From Caballeronia udeis (GTDB lineage Bacteria > Pseudomonadota > Gammaproteobacteria > Burkholderiales > Burkholderiaceae): a stretch of 64,000 bases of DNA. The notes beneath the pieces are model-generated. The model saw only the letters and a list, made by a program, of their open reading frames with translations. It ran no database searches and was not told the DNA's origin. The position numbers and the translations under genes are program-made. Below, in pieces: positions 42,701-51,174 of this stretch (its first letter is position 1; each line of letters opens with the position of its first letter). Where the stretch lies: positions 1 to 64,000 of the forward strand of contig NZ_FCOK02000002.1 in NCBI RefSeq assembly GCF_001544555.2, written 5' to 3'.

Positions 42701-42726
42701 ACGACCCAAACGACCCAAACGACCCA
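42701..42726. repeat. Short tandem repeat, 9-base unit
   Basis: Nearly three copies of ACGACCCAA in the gap between the alpha/beta hydrolase stop and the tannase-like gene start, about 43 bases upstream of the latter's start codon. Copy number could vary by slippage. Confidence 0.75.
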
Positions 42727-42837
42727 GCCAAACGCTGGCCGATAAACAGAAAAAGAAACCAACGTCGCAGCGTTCAGGCGACAACAGTCCCGTCGCGGAG
42801 GCAACGTTCTTTGATGTTGTGGTGAGTCGCGCTGTGT

Positions 42838-43848
42838 CTAGTCCGTCGCGCCGGCAGTCGATGAATCGACCACGTTTGCGAGCCGTTCCACGCCAAACAA
42901 CGCTCGCACGCCTTCGCTCGAACCGAGCATCGCGGCGCCGTTGTGGCCTACGCCGGCGACTTCCCAGCACCGATGTCCGAGCGCCGGGTGGCGTGCCTTG
43001 AGGTACGAAAAATAAGAACGCCCGCGCGCGAGCCGATGGGGTCCTTGCGCTTGTGCTGCACACGAACGGTCGAGCGCGTCGTGGTGTGGATCGCAATCCT
43101 GCTGGCCGAGCAGATAAACAACGTCACTAGCCGCGTAGCGTGTTTCGAGCCTATCGAACGACGCGGACTCCGCGTAGCGCGGCACGCGCCGCACGCCGTA
43201 CTTCCAGTCATCCACGCCGGGGCACGCGGTGGTATCGGCGGGACGCAGAACACCGTCCGCGCAGGGCCGGATCGAATCGAAGTACACGTACGACGATGGG
43301 TTCGCGATCACGTACCGGCACTGCACGCCGGGCACGTTGCGCGCAGCACGCACTATCGCGTACCGGTGCGCGACCTGTGCGCCACCCGAATGCCCGGCGA
43401 TCACAACTTCGCGCAGAGCCGGATAACGCGCAAGATCCGCGAATTGCTCGATGAATGCATCGAGGACATCGAAGGAGCTAAGCTGCGCGGGACCGAGCGC
43501 GTCGTCGCCGCCCATCCATGAGGTCCATTCCCAGTGCAGCATATCGGCCGGCAAGCGGTGCGCGGGAATATCCGCGGTGGCCAGGAATTGCGGCACGAGC
43601 AGCAGCGTACGGGCGGGATCGGTCGATGCCGCCGCCAGCGCGCGTTGCGCCGAGAGCAGGTAGGCATCGGCATCGCGCAAACGGCCATGCAGCAGGATCA
43701 CGATTCGCGAAACATCCGCTGCATCGCGTTCTTCTATCGACCGGTAAAACGGCACCATGCCCGCGCCGCGCGGCGTAACCACGCGCAGCCGTTCATTGCC
43801 GACGGCGCTCACCGGACGCTCATTGCGAGCTTTATGGGAGGAGTTCAT
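42838..43848 (-). CDS. Alpha/beta hydrolase, unknown substrate
   Basis: A 336-residue predicted hydrolase. A strand leading to ILLHGRLRDAD, the nucleophile elbow VIAGHSGGAQVA (around residue 160) and a late VAGVGHNGAAM holding a probable catalytic histidine fit the alpha/beta fold. No signal peptide is seen. ATG 43848 is chosen because it lies one base after the transporter stop (TGA-G-ATG), implying translational coupling, and the frame's further upstream extension is inside the transporter gene. The pairing suggests it acts on a compound imported by that transporter. Confidence 0.75.
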   Translation of the reverse strand: MNSSHKARNERPVSAVGNERLRVVTPRGAGMVPFYRSIEERDAADVSRIVILLHGRLRDADAYLLSAQRALAAASTDPARTLLLVPQFLATADIPAHRLPADMLHWEWTSWMGGDDALGPAQLSSFDVLDAFIEQFADLARYPALREVVIAGHSGGAQVAHRYAIVRAARNVPGVQCRYVIANPSSYVYFDSIRPCADGVLRPADTTACPGVDDWKYGVRRVPRYAESASFDRLETRYAASDVVYLLGQQDCDPHHDALDRSCAAQAQGPHRLARGRSYFSYLKARHPALGHRCWEVAGVGHNGAAMLGSSEGVRALFGVERLANVVDSSTAGATD

Positions 43849-43849
43849 C

Positions 43850-45202
43850 TCAATCCAGCGGGAGCGCACCGGGATCGCGGCGCAGACGTCGTCCGGAACG
43901 GGTCAGCCCAACCAGCGCAAGCGAGACGAAGCCCGCGAAGATCAGGTAATACGCCGGCACGATATTCGATCCGGTGACGGTGATCAGCGTGGAGACAGTC
44001 AGCGGCGCGAGGCCTCCGAACAGCGTCACCGCGATGTTGTATGAGAGGGCGACACCGGTGGACCGCGTGGCGGTGGGGAACAACTGCGTGAGCATGCCGG
44101 GATGGGGTCCGGACATCAGGCTCAGCACCACGGTTGCGACCATTTGCGCGGCGAAAACGCGGCCCGGCGTGGGGGACGCGAGCACCCATGCGAACAGCGG
44201 ATACGCGATCACGACCCAGACAATCGTTACCGGAAAGAACAACCGGTACGCGCCGATCCGGTCCGCCAGTTTCCCCGCGAGTGGATAACCCACTATGGAG
44301 ACCAGCCCCGACACCGCCGTGCCGAACAACGCGTTCTTGAGCGGCAAGTGCAACTGGCGCTCGACATACAGCGGCATGAACGTGTGCCACAGGTAATTCG
44401 TCGCCGTGCCGACGATGATCACGCCCATCGCGCACAACGACGCGTCGCCGCGTTGCCGGAAAAAGCCGCGAATGGTCTGGCGCGGCGCGTGACCGAGCCG
44501 TTCGCGCAACTGCACGAATTCGGGCGATTCGGCGACTTTGTGGCGGATATAAAACCCCACCGGCCCGACGAGCGCGCCTACCAGGAACGGCACGCGCCAG
44601 CCCCACGATTCAAGCGACGCCCGATCCAGATTCGATGTCAGGAAATAACCGAACGCCGACGAGAGCACGAGCGCCACCGCCTGCGACGTCATCTGGAAGC
44701 TGCCGAAGTACATTTTCTTGCCGTGCGGCGCGTATTCCGTGAGCATCGCGGCGGCCGTGGCGAACTCTCCGCCAACGGATAAACCTTGCATGACGCGTGC
44801 AAGCAGCACAAGCAAAGGCGCGGCGACACCGATGCTGGAATAGCCGGGCGTCAGGCCCATCAACAAGGTGCTGGCGGCCATCAGCAGGATGAGCATGGAG
44901 AGAGTCTTGCGGCGCCCGACGCGATCCGCATACGCGCCGATCGCTATCCCGCCGAGCGGTCGCACGATAAACCCGACCGCAAACGTGCCGAGCGTCAGCG
45001 CGGTTGAAAGCGCCGTGTTGCCGACCGGGAAAAACACGTGCGCGATGATCTTCGCGAAGTAACCGTAGATCAGGAAATCGAACCATTCCAGCCCGTTGCC
45101 GATCACCGAAGCCAGCACGGCGCGGCGAATCTGCGACTTGCTGAGCGACGCCAACGACGGTGGCGGATGGTCGGCCGCGTTGGGCGGGAAGGTGGTTTCC
45201 AT
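43850..45202 (-). CDS. MFS transporter, metabolite:H+ symporter (MHS) type
   Basis: A 450-residue 12-helix transporter. The MHS pattern is clear: VIGNGLEWFDFLIYGYFAKII in helix 1, VGFIVRPLGGIAIGAYADRVGRRKTL between helices 2 and 3, and RVMQGLSVGGEFATAA in helix 4. Relatives carry organic or aromatic acids, osmolytes and citrate-like acids. It is divergent from the LysR regulator, the classic layout of a regulator and its target, and leads directly into the alpha/beta hydrolase. The substrate cannot be stated. Confidence 0.9.
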   Translation of the reverse strand: METTFPPNAADHPPPSLASLSKSQIRRAVLASVIGNGLEWFDFLIYGYFAKIIAHVFFPVGNTALSTALTLGTFAVGFIVRPLGGIAIGAYADRVGRRKTLSMLILLMAASTLLMGLTPGYSSIGVAAPLLVLLARVMQGLSVGGEFATAAAMLTEYAPHGKKMYFGSFQMTSQAVALVLSSAFGYFLTSNLDRASLESWGWRVPFLVGALVGPVGFYIRHKVAESPEFVQLRERLGHAPRQTIRGFFRQRGDASLCAMGVIIVGTATNYLWHTFMPLYVERQLHLPLKNALFGTAVSGLVSIVGYPLAGKLADRIGAYRLFFPVTIVWVVIAYPLFAWVLASPTPGRVFAAQMVATVVLSLMSGPHPGMLTQLFPTATRSTGVALSYNIAVTLFGGLAPLTVSTLITVTGSNIVPAYYLIFAGFVSLALVGLTRSGRRLRRDPGALPLD

Positions 45203-45320
45203 ACGTCTCCTGATCCGTGCATTTATGTGTATTTGAATCGAAGAGTACGAAACGGGATGGCAAATGTAAAATACATATCGGATGGCATCGCCATATCTGT
45301 CACATATGTGAGGCCTGTCG
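45203..45320. promoter_or_regulatory. Divergent MHS/LysR control region with two palindromes
   Basis: The 118-base divergent gap contains ATGGC-ATC-GCCAT (45282-45294) and a perfect 12-base palindrome TCACATATGTGA (45300-45311) just before the LysR start. LysR proteins usually bind a dyad between divergent genes, so the first is a candidate recognition site. The second overlaps the LysR ribosome-binding region. Confidence 0.5.
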
Positions 45321-46262
45321 ATGGAACTGCGTCACCTGCGGTACTTCCTCACCGTCGCCGAAGAGCGCCAGTTCACGCGGGCGGCGGCGCGGCTGCATAT
45401 CCAGCAGCCGCCTCTGTCGCAGCAGATTCAGGAGCTTGAACGCGAGCTGGGGTTCGCACTTTTCACGCGCTTGCCGCGTGGGGTGGAACTGACATCGGCG
45501 GGAGCGGCGTTTGAGGTTGATGCCCGCGCCGTGCTCGACGCGCTCGACCAAGGCGTGGTTAACGCCCGGCGGGTGGCGAATGGCCAGCTCGGCTCCGTGC
45601 GGATCGCACTGACGAGTTCGGCGGCATTCCATCCGCTCGCCACCGCCGTGATCCGCCGTTTTCGCGCGACGCATCCGGATATCGCCATCGACCTGAACGA
45701 GATCAATGCCGCCGACATCATCGAACGGATGATGAATGGACGCGTCGATGCGGGCATCCTGCGCAAGCCTATCGAGACGCCTGCCGAATTGCGCTTCGAC
45801 CTGCTGCACGAAGAGCGCATGGTGCTCGTGCTGCCGGTCGGGCACGCGCTGCTGCCGGCGAAAGGCGTGCGCCCGGGCAAACAACTGCGCGTACCGCTGA
45901 AGTCGCTCGCCGGGGAGTCGTTTATCTTTGTGCGGCGGCCTGGCGCGCCGGGCATGTACGCCGATTTCATCCGCGCTTGCGAGGCGGCGGGATTCAAGCC
46001 GGAAGTGGTAAGTGAGGTGCCGCGCATGCTGAGCGCCATCAACCTGGTGGCGGCGGGCGGCGGCATTACGCTCGTGCCGGCCTCCATGCAGCGATACCAG
46101 CAGGAAAGCGTGGTGTATTGCGCTGTCTCCGGTGACGAGGCGTTCTCCGCGCCGCTCCACCTTGTCACGCGCCGCGACGCGGCGAATCCGGCTGCGCTGC
46201 GATTCGCGCAAGCGGTACTGGCGTTTGCATCGCCGGACGCGCAAGGCGCCAAGGGCGCCTGA
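45321..46262 (+). CDS. LysR family transcriptional regulator
   Basis: A 313-residue regulator. The N-terminal winged helix-turn-helix is typical (MELRHLRYFLTVAEERQFTR, AAARLHIQQPPLSQQIQELE, residues 1-40), followed by the periplasmic-binding-like effector domain from about residue 90. PPLSQQI in the recognition helix resembles the BenM/CatM branch, which responds to aromatic-acid catabolites. It is divergent from the MHS transporter gene and is expected to control it. A short GC stem-loop overlaps its stop codon. Confidence 0.92.
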   Translation: MELRHLRYFLTVAEERQFTRAAARLHIQQPPLSQQIQELERELGFALFTRLPRGVELTSAGAAFEVDARAVLDALDQGVVNARRVANGQLGSVRIALTSSAAFHPLATAVIRRFRATHPDIAIDLNEINAADIIERMMNGRVDAGILRKPIETPAELRFDLLHEERMVLVLPVGHALLPAKGVRPGKQLRVPLKSLAGESFIFVRRPGAPGMYADFIRACEAAGFKPEVVSEVPRMLSAINLVAAGGGITLVPASMQRYQQESVVYCAVSGDEAFSAPLHLVTRRDAANPAALRFAQAVLAFASPDAQGAKGA

Positions 46263-46470
46263 AGCCACTTGAAGCCGCCGATATCTTTCAACGCCTTACC
46301 TGACAAACCCTCTACAAACGTAAGTTCGCGTTTTCCCGCAGAATCAATGGAATAAACCGGCGCCACGGTGCGTTTGGATCGTGTCGTCTGCAAACATCGC
46401 GCTTGAATAATCCCGGCGCGGCAGGGCGCAGAACTATCCAGCCGATCCCCATTTTTCGCACGGAGTTTCA

Positions 46471-47073
46471 ATGTCCACGCATGCCGCCAACCTGGCGTCA
46501 GAACCGCCACAAACCGAGATGCCGTTGCGCTATACGCGTACCGCGATGGTCCTGCACTGGCTCATTGCGTTGCTGATCATCTGCAACGTTGTGCTGGGAC
46601 TGACGGCGGAATCGTTCCCCGATTCATGGGTGCGTCCGATCGTCGATACCCATAAGTCCATCGGCATTACCGTTCTCGGCCTGGTGCTGCTGCGCATCCT
46701 GTGGCGTGTTTCGCATCGGCCCCCGCCGTTGCCGAAGGCATTTCCGAAGTGGGAACACATGGCCGCTCACATCGCGCACTTTCTGCTCTATCTGCTGATG
46801 ATCGGTTTGCCGTTGTCCGGCTGGCTGCACGACTCGGCGTGGAAAGACGCCGCCACTCATCCGATGCATCTGTTCGGCGTGATTCCGTGGCCGCGTGTGG
46901 GGTTTGTGATGCACCTCGATCCGGTGCTGAAGGAATCGTTGCATGATCGTTTCGGCGCGTTGCATGCGTGGCTGGGTTACGCGCTGTACGCACTTTTAGC
47001 GATGCATGTGGGCGGCGCGCTCAAGCATCAATGGATCGACAAGAAGTCGGTGATCACGCGGATGGTGCCGTGA
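46471..47073 (+). CDS. Cytochrome b561 family protein
   Basis: A 200-residue four-helix membrane protein with histidines suited to haem b binding: MVLHWLIALLIICNVVLG in helix 1, VDTHKSIGITVLGLVLLRI in helix 2, HIAHFLLYLLMIGLPLSGW in helix 3 and LHAWLGYALYALLAMHVGGAL in helix 4. Such proteins move electrons in the inner membrane, including superoxide oxidation by E. coli CybB. The stop overlaps the glycosyltransferase start (TGATG), an unusual pairing. Confidence 0.92.
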   Translation: MSTHAANLASEPPQTEMPLRYTRTAMVLHWLIALLIICNVVLGLTAESFPDSWVRPIVDTHKSIGITVLGLVLLRILWRVSHRPPPLPKAFPKWEHMAAHIAHFLLYLLMIGLPLSGWLHDSAWKDAATHPMHLFGVIPWPRVGFVMHLDPVLKESLHDRFGALHAWLGYALYALLAMHVGGALKHQWIDKKSVITRMVP

Positions 47074-48599
47074 TGGATGTGAAACTTCACGCCGTCCCCA
47101 TGCGAACGAAAAAGACCGCACCCCAGTCAACCCAATCGGATCCGCTTTTGACGCGCTCACTGGAAGAGGCGCTCGCGCAGGCTTCGCCGCGCCTGGCGCC
47201 GCGTCCGGTCACGCTCGCGAGCGTGCTGATTCACGGCGGCGTGCTCGTGCTGTGGCTCGTGCTGTTCGCCCGCGCGTTTTTCCTGCACGGCGTGGTGGCA
47301 TGGTCGACCGGCATCGCCTACGTGGTCTACGACACCTTGCTGCTAATGTTTGTCGCGGCGAAATCGTGGACACTCGTCAGGCCACCCAAGCCGCTTGATC
47401 GCAAGCAGCGCGAACGCGGATTGCCGAAGCTCGGCGTGATAGTGGCGTCGCATAATGAAGCGGCGGTGCTGCCCAACACGCTTGCGAAATTGCTCGGGCA
47501 AACGCATGGCGCGGCGCAAATCGTGATCGCCGACGATGGTTCTTCCGACGGCACCGCCGAGCTTCTCACGCAGCGCTTCGGCCTTGTCGCGCCGGCGGAG
47601 GGTGAGTTGAGCGCGGCGTCGACGTTGCATCCGACGCTCTTCTGGCTGCGCGTGGCGCATGGCGGCAAGGCGCGTGCGCTGAACGTGGCGATTGAAAAGA
47701 TCAGTACGCCGATAGTGATGACCGTCGATGCCGATACGCGTCTGGCCGACGACGCCGTCCTCGCGATGCGCAGCGCGTTTGCATCTCGGCCGAATCTGGT
47801 TGCAGCGGCGGGCATCCTGGTTCCGGTGTGCAGCAAAACGATCAGCGGGCGCTTTTTCCAGTGGTTCCAGACGTACGAGTACATCCGCAATTTCATCGCG
47901 CGGTTTGCGTGGATGCGCGCCGATAGCCTGCTGCTGATCTCCGGCGCGTTCGCCTCGTTTCGCCGCGAAGCTTTGTTGGCCGTCGGCGGTTTCGATCCGC
48001 AATGCCTGGTGGAGGACTACGAGCTGATTCACCGGCTTCGCCGTCATGCCGTCGATCACGGTCTGGATTGGGACGTGCGGGTAGTCGGCAACGCGCACGC
48101 AATCACGGACGCGCCCAGTTCGTTCAGCGGTTTCATGCGGCAGCGGCGGCGCTGGTTTGCGGGCTTTTTGCAGACGCAATACTGGAATCGCGATATGACC
48201 GGCAACCGGCGTTACGGCACGCTCGGTTTGCTGATGCTGCCCGTGAAGGCGTTCGATACCGTGCAGCCTATCTACGGCTTGACGGCGTTTGCGTTGCTGC
48301 TGGGGTTTATCGTGGAGCGGCGCGGCGCAGTCGTCCTGCCAATTTTCAGCGTGATCGGCGCGAAGATTCTTATCGATTTCGCGTTCCATTTGTGGACCGT
48401 GCATTTGTACCGGCGCTGGACGGGAGACACGGCCGGGTCGAGCCTGTGGATGGCGGTTGTGACGGCTGTCGTCGAGCCGTTCACGTTCCAGTTGCTGCGC
48501 CATACGGGCGCGGCGCTGGGCTGGATCGACTTTCTCGGCGGTTCACGTGCATGGCGCGTGCAGACGAGGGCGGGGCTCGCGGCGGCGGACGAGGCCTGA
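47073..48599 (+). CDS. Membrane-bound family 2 glycosyltransferase
   Basis: A 508-residue processive-type GT2. Two N-terminal membrane segments (about residues 50-95) are followed by the catalytic domain with VIADDGSSDGT, TVDADTRLADDA and the acceptor-site motif MRQRRRWFAGFLQTQYW. C-terminal membrane helices complete the protein. This resembles poly-N-acetylglucosamine or cellulose synthase-like enzymes, but no polysaccharide operon is adjacent and the product is unknown. ATG 47073 is chosen since it overlaps the cytochrome stop. Confidence 0.88.
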   Translation: MDVKLHAVPMRTKKTAPQSTQSDPLLTRSLEEALAQASPRLAPRPVTLASVLIHGGVLVLWLVLFARAFFLHGVVAWSTGIAYVVYDTLLLMFVAAKSWTLVRPPKPLDRKQRERGLPKLGVIVASHNEAAVLPNTLAKLLGQTHGAAQIVIADDGSSDGTAELLTQRFGLVAPAEGELSAASTLHPTLFWLRVAHGGKARALNVAIEKISTPIVMTVDADTRLADDAVLAMRSAFASRPNLVAAAGILVPVCSKTISGRFFQWFQTYEYIRNFIARFAWMRADSLLLISGAFASFRREALLAVGGFDPQCLVEDYELIHRLRRHAVDHGLDWDVRVVGNAHAITDAPSSFSGFMRQRRRWFAGFLQTQYWNRDMTGNRRYGTLGLLMLPVKAFDTVQPIYGLTAFALLLGFIVERRGAVVLPIFSVIGAKILIDFAFHLWTVHLYRRWTGDTAGSSLWMAVVTAVVEPFTFQLLRHTGAALGWIDFLGGSRAWRVQTRAGLAAADEA

Positions 48600-48653
48600 G
48601 AAGGCATACGCCGCGGTGCGTTGATGGACGACCTGATCATCGCGCCGCGGTAA

Positions 48654-49223
48654 TCATCGCGCGTATCGCACCACCATGCTCGACGACGCCAGCACATGGC
48701 CCTTCATTGCGGCGATCAACGCGTTGCGATCGAGAGCGGGGGGCAGCGCATTGGCGGCGAGATCGAGCGCGTAGGCTTGCACGACATAGTGATGCGATGC
48801 ATCGCCATGTGGCGGGCAGGGGCCGTAATAACCGTCCTTCCCCGTCCGGTTGATTCCACCGATACTCCCCGCCGGCGGCGGCCCGCCGTCGGCCAGTGTG
48901 GTCGTCGTAGCAGGGATCCCGTAGAGAACCCAATGCACGATGCCAAGGCCGCGCGCGCCGTCGGGATCGAAGATAGTGACCGCAAAGCTTTTGGTGTCGG
49001 GCGGCGCATTGCTCCACGCGAGCGGCAACGAGACGTTCTTGCCGCCGCAATCCTGCGCGCTGGCAGCGTGGCGGGAATCGAGGGTGGTGTTATCGGCGAG
49101 GCCGGGCGAGGTCAGCGTGAAGCGTTCATCGGCGATTGCTGCAACTGTCAGGAAACATCCCGCGCCAATCACGGCAACGCGCAAAAGCCGCTTCGTGCGG
49201 CGCATGCCTGGATCACTCTTCAT
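48654..49223 (-). CDS. YbhB/YbcL family Raf kinase inhibitor-like (PEBP) protein, exported
   Basis: A 189-residue PEBP-fold protein with a hydrophobic N-terminal signal (VAVIGAGCFLTVAAIADE) and the family motifs FAVTIFDPDGARGLGIVHW and GYYGPCPPHGDASHHYVVQAYALD, which form the ligand pocket. ATG 49223 is chosen for its GGAAGAAC ribosome site, and the frame's longer form would need a TTG start. The biological role of bacterial members is largely unknown. It is convergent with the glycosyltransferase gene. Confidence 0.85.
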   Translation of the reverse strand: MKSDPGMRRTKRLLRVAVIGAGCFLTVAAIADERFTLTSPGLADNTTLDSRHAASAQDCGGKNVSLPLAWSNAPPDTKSFAVTIFDPDGARGLGIVHWVLYGIPATTTTLADGGPPPAGSIGGINRTGKDGYYGPCPPHGDASHHYVVQAYALDLAANALPPALDRNALIAAMKGHVLASSSMVVRYAR

Positions 49224-49328
49224 TGTTCTTCCGGCCTTCAGTCTCAAAAACTTCGCTTGGGAGTACCGCGTGCGCTTGATGTGCTCCCGCTTGTATTCCC
49301 CTTCAGGCGCCGCGATCCTGACAATTTC

Positions 49329-50123
49329 TCACTGCCATTTCTTCGGGTCGCCGCCCAGTGCCGCGCAGGTATCGAAGCTGATGGCGCGGAGTTTCGCCTC
49401 GCTGATCTGTCCTGAGAGCGCATAACCCGCGTGGTCCGTCGTCCAGTAGAACGTCCGTCGCGGGCCTTCGCGCAGCATCCGTATGGCGTACTCGTCCTTG
49501 TGCTTGCCCGAGCCGCTTGTCATGTACAGCGTAAGTCGTTCGCCGCTGGCGTTCTGATACATGAACTGCGCCGCAGGTCCGTCCTCGCCGGGCAACAACC
49601 GGCCGCCCACCAGCTCGAACCCGTATTCGTGCAGCGAGGGAATGGTGAGGGTCCGGTTGAGCCGCCTGGACAACCAGGTCACGAGATGATCTTCCTGCGA
49701 CGCCGCGACTTCCACCGCGTGCCGCTGCTCAGGCGCGTACACGGCGTAAGCAATATCCGCGCGTTGCGCGAATGTCGGCGCCGGGCGATCCTGATCGACG
49801 AGCGGCAACAGCATATGCATCAGGAAGCCGCATGCGATCCCCATTACCAGCCAACTCGCCGCGATAAGGTAACGCCTGCGCGGACGCACGACGACGACTT
49901 GCGGCTCGTTGTCAGCCGCGGCGGTAAACAGCGCCCGCAGCGCACTATCCTGCGCGCGATACGCGGCCACCGTCGCCGCGCTAGCCGGATCGCGGGCAAT
50001 ACGCTCAGCCGTTTCGGCGCGCTCGGCCTCCGGCGCTTCATCGTCGATGAACGCCGACAGCGCGCGCAGCTCATTGGCTGCCGCGCTTGATTCCGCCTGT
50101 TCCGGACGTCCGGGGTTCGTCAT
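49329..50123 (-). CDS. Anti-sigma factor, membrane-anchored
   Basis: A 264-residue single-pass protein. The N-terminal cytoplasmic segment (LRALSAFIDDEAPEAERAET) resembles the anti-sigma domain of ECF regulators. A membrane helix at about residues 87-108 (IAASWLVMGIACGFLMHMLL) is followed by a periplasmic domain of about 150 residues. It overlaps the sigma factor gene by ATGA. No zinc-binding HxxxCxxC motif is present, so it is not a ZAS-type redox switch. Confidence 0.85.
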   Translation of the reverse strand: MTNPGRPEQAESSAAANELRALSAFIDDEAPEAERAETAERIARDPASAATVAAYRAQDSALRALFTAAADNEPQVVVVRPRRRYLIAASWLVMGIACGFLMHMLLPLVDQDRPAPTFAQRADIAYAVYAPEQRHAVEVAASQEDHLVTWLSRRLNRTLTIPSLHEYGFELVGGRLLPGEDGPAAQFMYQNASGERLTLYMTSGSGKHKDEYAIRMLREGPRRTFYWTTDHAGYALSGQISEAKLRAISFDTCAALGGDPKKWQ

Positions 50124-50638
50124 GTGCCACTCACGATTTTCAACGATGCCGATTTGCGGCCCGGCTCCTCACCGAGCAGCACACGCATGTGTTCACGCGC
50201 CCGCGATAGTCGCGACATCACCGTTCCGGCCGGCACGTTCAGCACCACGGATGCCTCCTGATAACTCATGTCCTCGACGCAGACGAGCAGCATGACTTCG
50301 CGTTGCTCTACCGGCAGGCAATACAACGCACGTTGCACGTCGCGCAGCACAAGCCCGTCGACTTCGCCCACGGGCGCGGCCATCTGCCGCCAGGGCGCGG
50401 TTTCATCGTCGACGGCAATATCGCGCCGGCCGCGCAACTGATCGATATAGAGGTTGCGCATGATCGTGAACAGCCACGCGCGCAGATTGCTGCCGACGCG
50501 AAACCCTTTCGACCGGCCCAGCGCACGTTCGGTTACGTCCTGCACCAGGTCGTCGGCCCACGCGCGGTCCCCCGTCAGCGCGCGCGCATAACGCCGCAAC
50601 TGCGGAAGAACGCCAACGAGGTCGGTGTCGAAGCTCAA
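50120..50638 (-). CDS. ECF-type RNA polymerase sigma factor
   Basis: A 172-residue extracytoplasmic-function sigma factor. Region 2 includes RAWADDLVQDVTERAL and NLRAWLFTIMRNLYIDQLRG, and region 4 is LPVEQREVMLLVCVEDMSYQ followed by ASVVLNVPAGTVMSRLSRAR. The only reasonable start is a TTG at 50638: no ATG or GTG occurs in frame before an upstream stop. The coupled anti-sigma factor shows it is released by an envelope signal. Its target promoters are unknown. Confidence 0.92.
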   Translation of the reverse strand: MSFDTDLVGVLPQLRRYARALTGDRAWADDLVQDVTERALGRSKGFRVGSNLRAWLFTIMRNLYIDQLRGRRDIAVDDETAPWRQMAAPVGEVDGLVLRDVQRALYCLPVEQREVMLLVCVEDMSYQEASVVLNVPAGTVMSRLSRAREHMRVLLGEEPGRKSASLKIVSGT

Positions 50639-50767
50639 AGGCCTATGCTCATGACTGGTTCACTTTCAGCGCTCCTGGTCACTGTTCCGGTGACGACGAT
50701 ATTGCCGGCACGCGCGCAGTGCTCATCGATCGCTACTTGCTGGTCTCCATCGCTCTAATGGCGTCAT

Positions 50768-50805
50768 ACTGCTTCACCCTTACTGCTTCACCCTTACTGC
50801 TTCAC
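50768..50805. repeat. 14-base tandem repeat across the end of the small secreted protein gene
   Basis: The unit ACTGCTTCACCCTT occurs at 50768-50781 and 50782-50795, with a partial copy to 50805. The innermost copy encodes the final Val-Lys-Gln-stop of the minus-strand gene, so the end of the gene appears duplicated downstream. Confidence 0.85.
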
Positions 50806-51174
50806 GGTATGCCAGACGTCCTTGAAATTGTCGCCGTTGGCATCGCCGGGTTTCTGGTCTTTTGCGAACCTGTATACGCGCTTGCCTTTGTACGCCCACT
50901 GGTTGCCGCCATCTGCTGTCGGCCGCATCGTCCAGTCACCCTGGGGTTTGTCCGATGAATCGGCCATGGCCGCCGGCCACGCCTGCGCGCAACCGCCGCT
51001 GCAGGCGCTCGGGCCGGACGCCGGATCTTTGTCGAAAGTGTAGAGCGTCATGCCTTTCGCGTCGGTGTACATGCCGCCCGCGGCCATCGGCGGCGTGGCA
51101 TGAGCACTCAGGCTGATGGCCGCGGTGAGGGACGCGGCAACGGCTGCGGCGAGCATCGGGATGCGGATTCTCAT
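50794..51174 (-). CDS. Small exported protein, COG4315 (YxFxxD repeat) family
   Basis: A 126-residue exported protein with a cleavable signal (ending SLSAHA). The mature part has two repeats: GMTLYTFDKDPASGPSACSG and KGKRVYRFAKDQKPGDANGD, each with the Y-x-F/Y-x-K-D pattern. The first repeat also carries a SACSGGCAQAWPA segment with two cysteines. COG4315 proteins are uncharacterised secreted or lipoproteins, often next to ECF sigma factors as here. It may be part of the sigma factor's regulon (inference). Confidence 0.85.
   Translation of the reverse strand: MRIRIPMLAAAVAASLTAAISLSAHATPPMAAGGMYTDAKGMTLYTFDKDPASGPSACSGGCAQAWPAAMADSSDKPQGDWTMRPTADGGNQWAYKGKRVYRFAKDQKPGDANGDNFKDVWHTVKQ

Noticed and set aside
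41177-42745. A 522-codon plus-strand frame antisense to the tannase-like gene
   Set aside because: It is the mirror of a clear lipoprotein gene and has no domain. The same reasoning applies to the long antisense frames at 9895-11613, 19674-21413 and 39571-40863.
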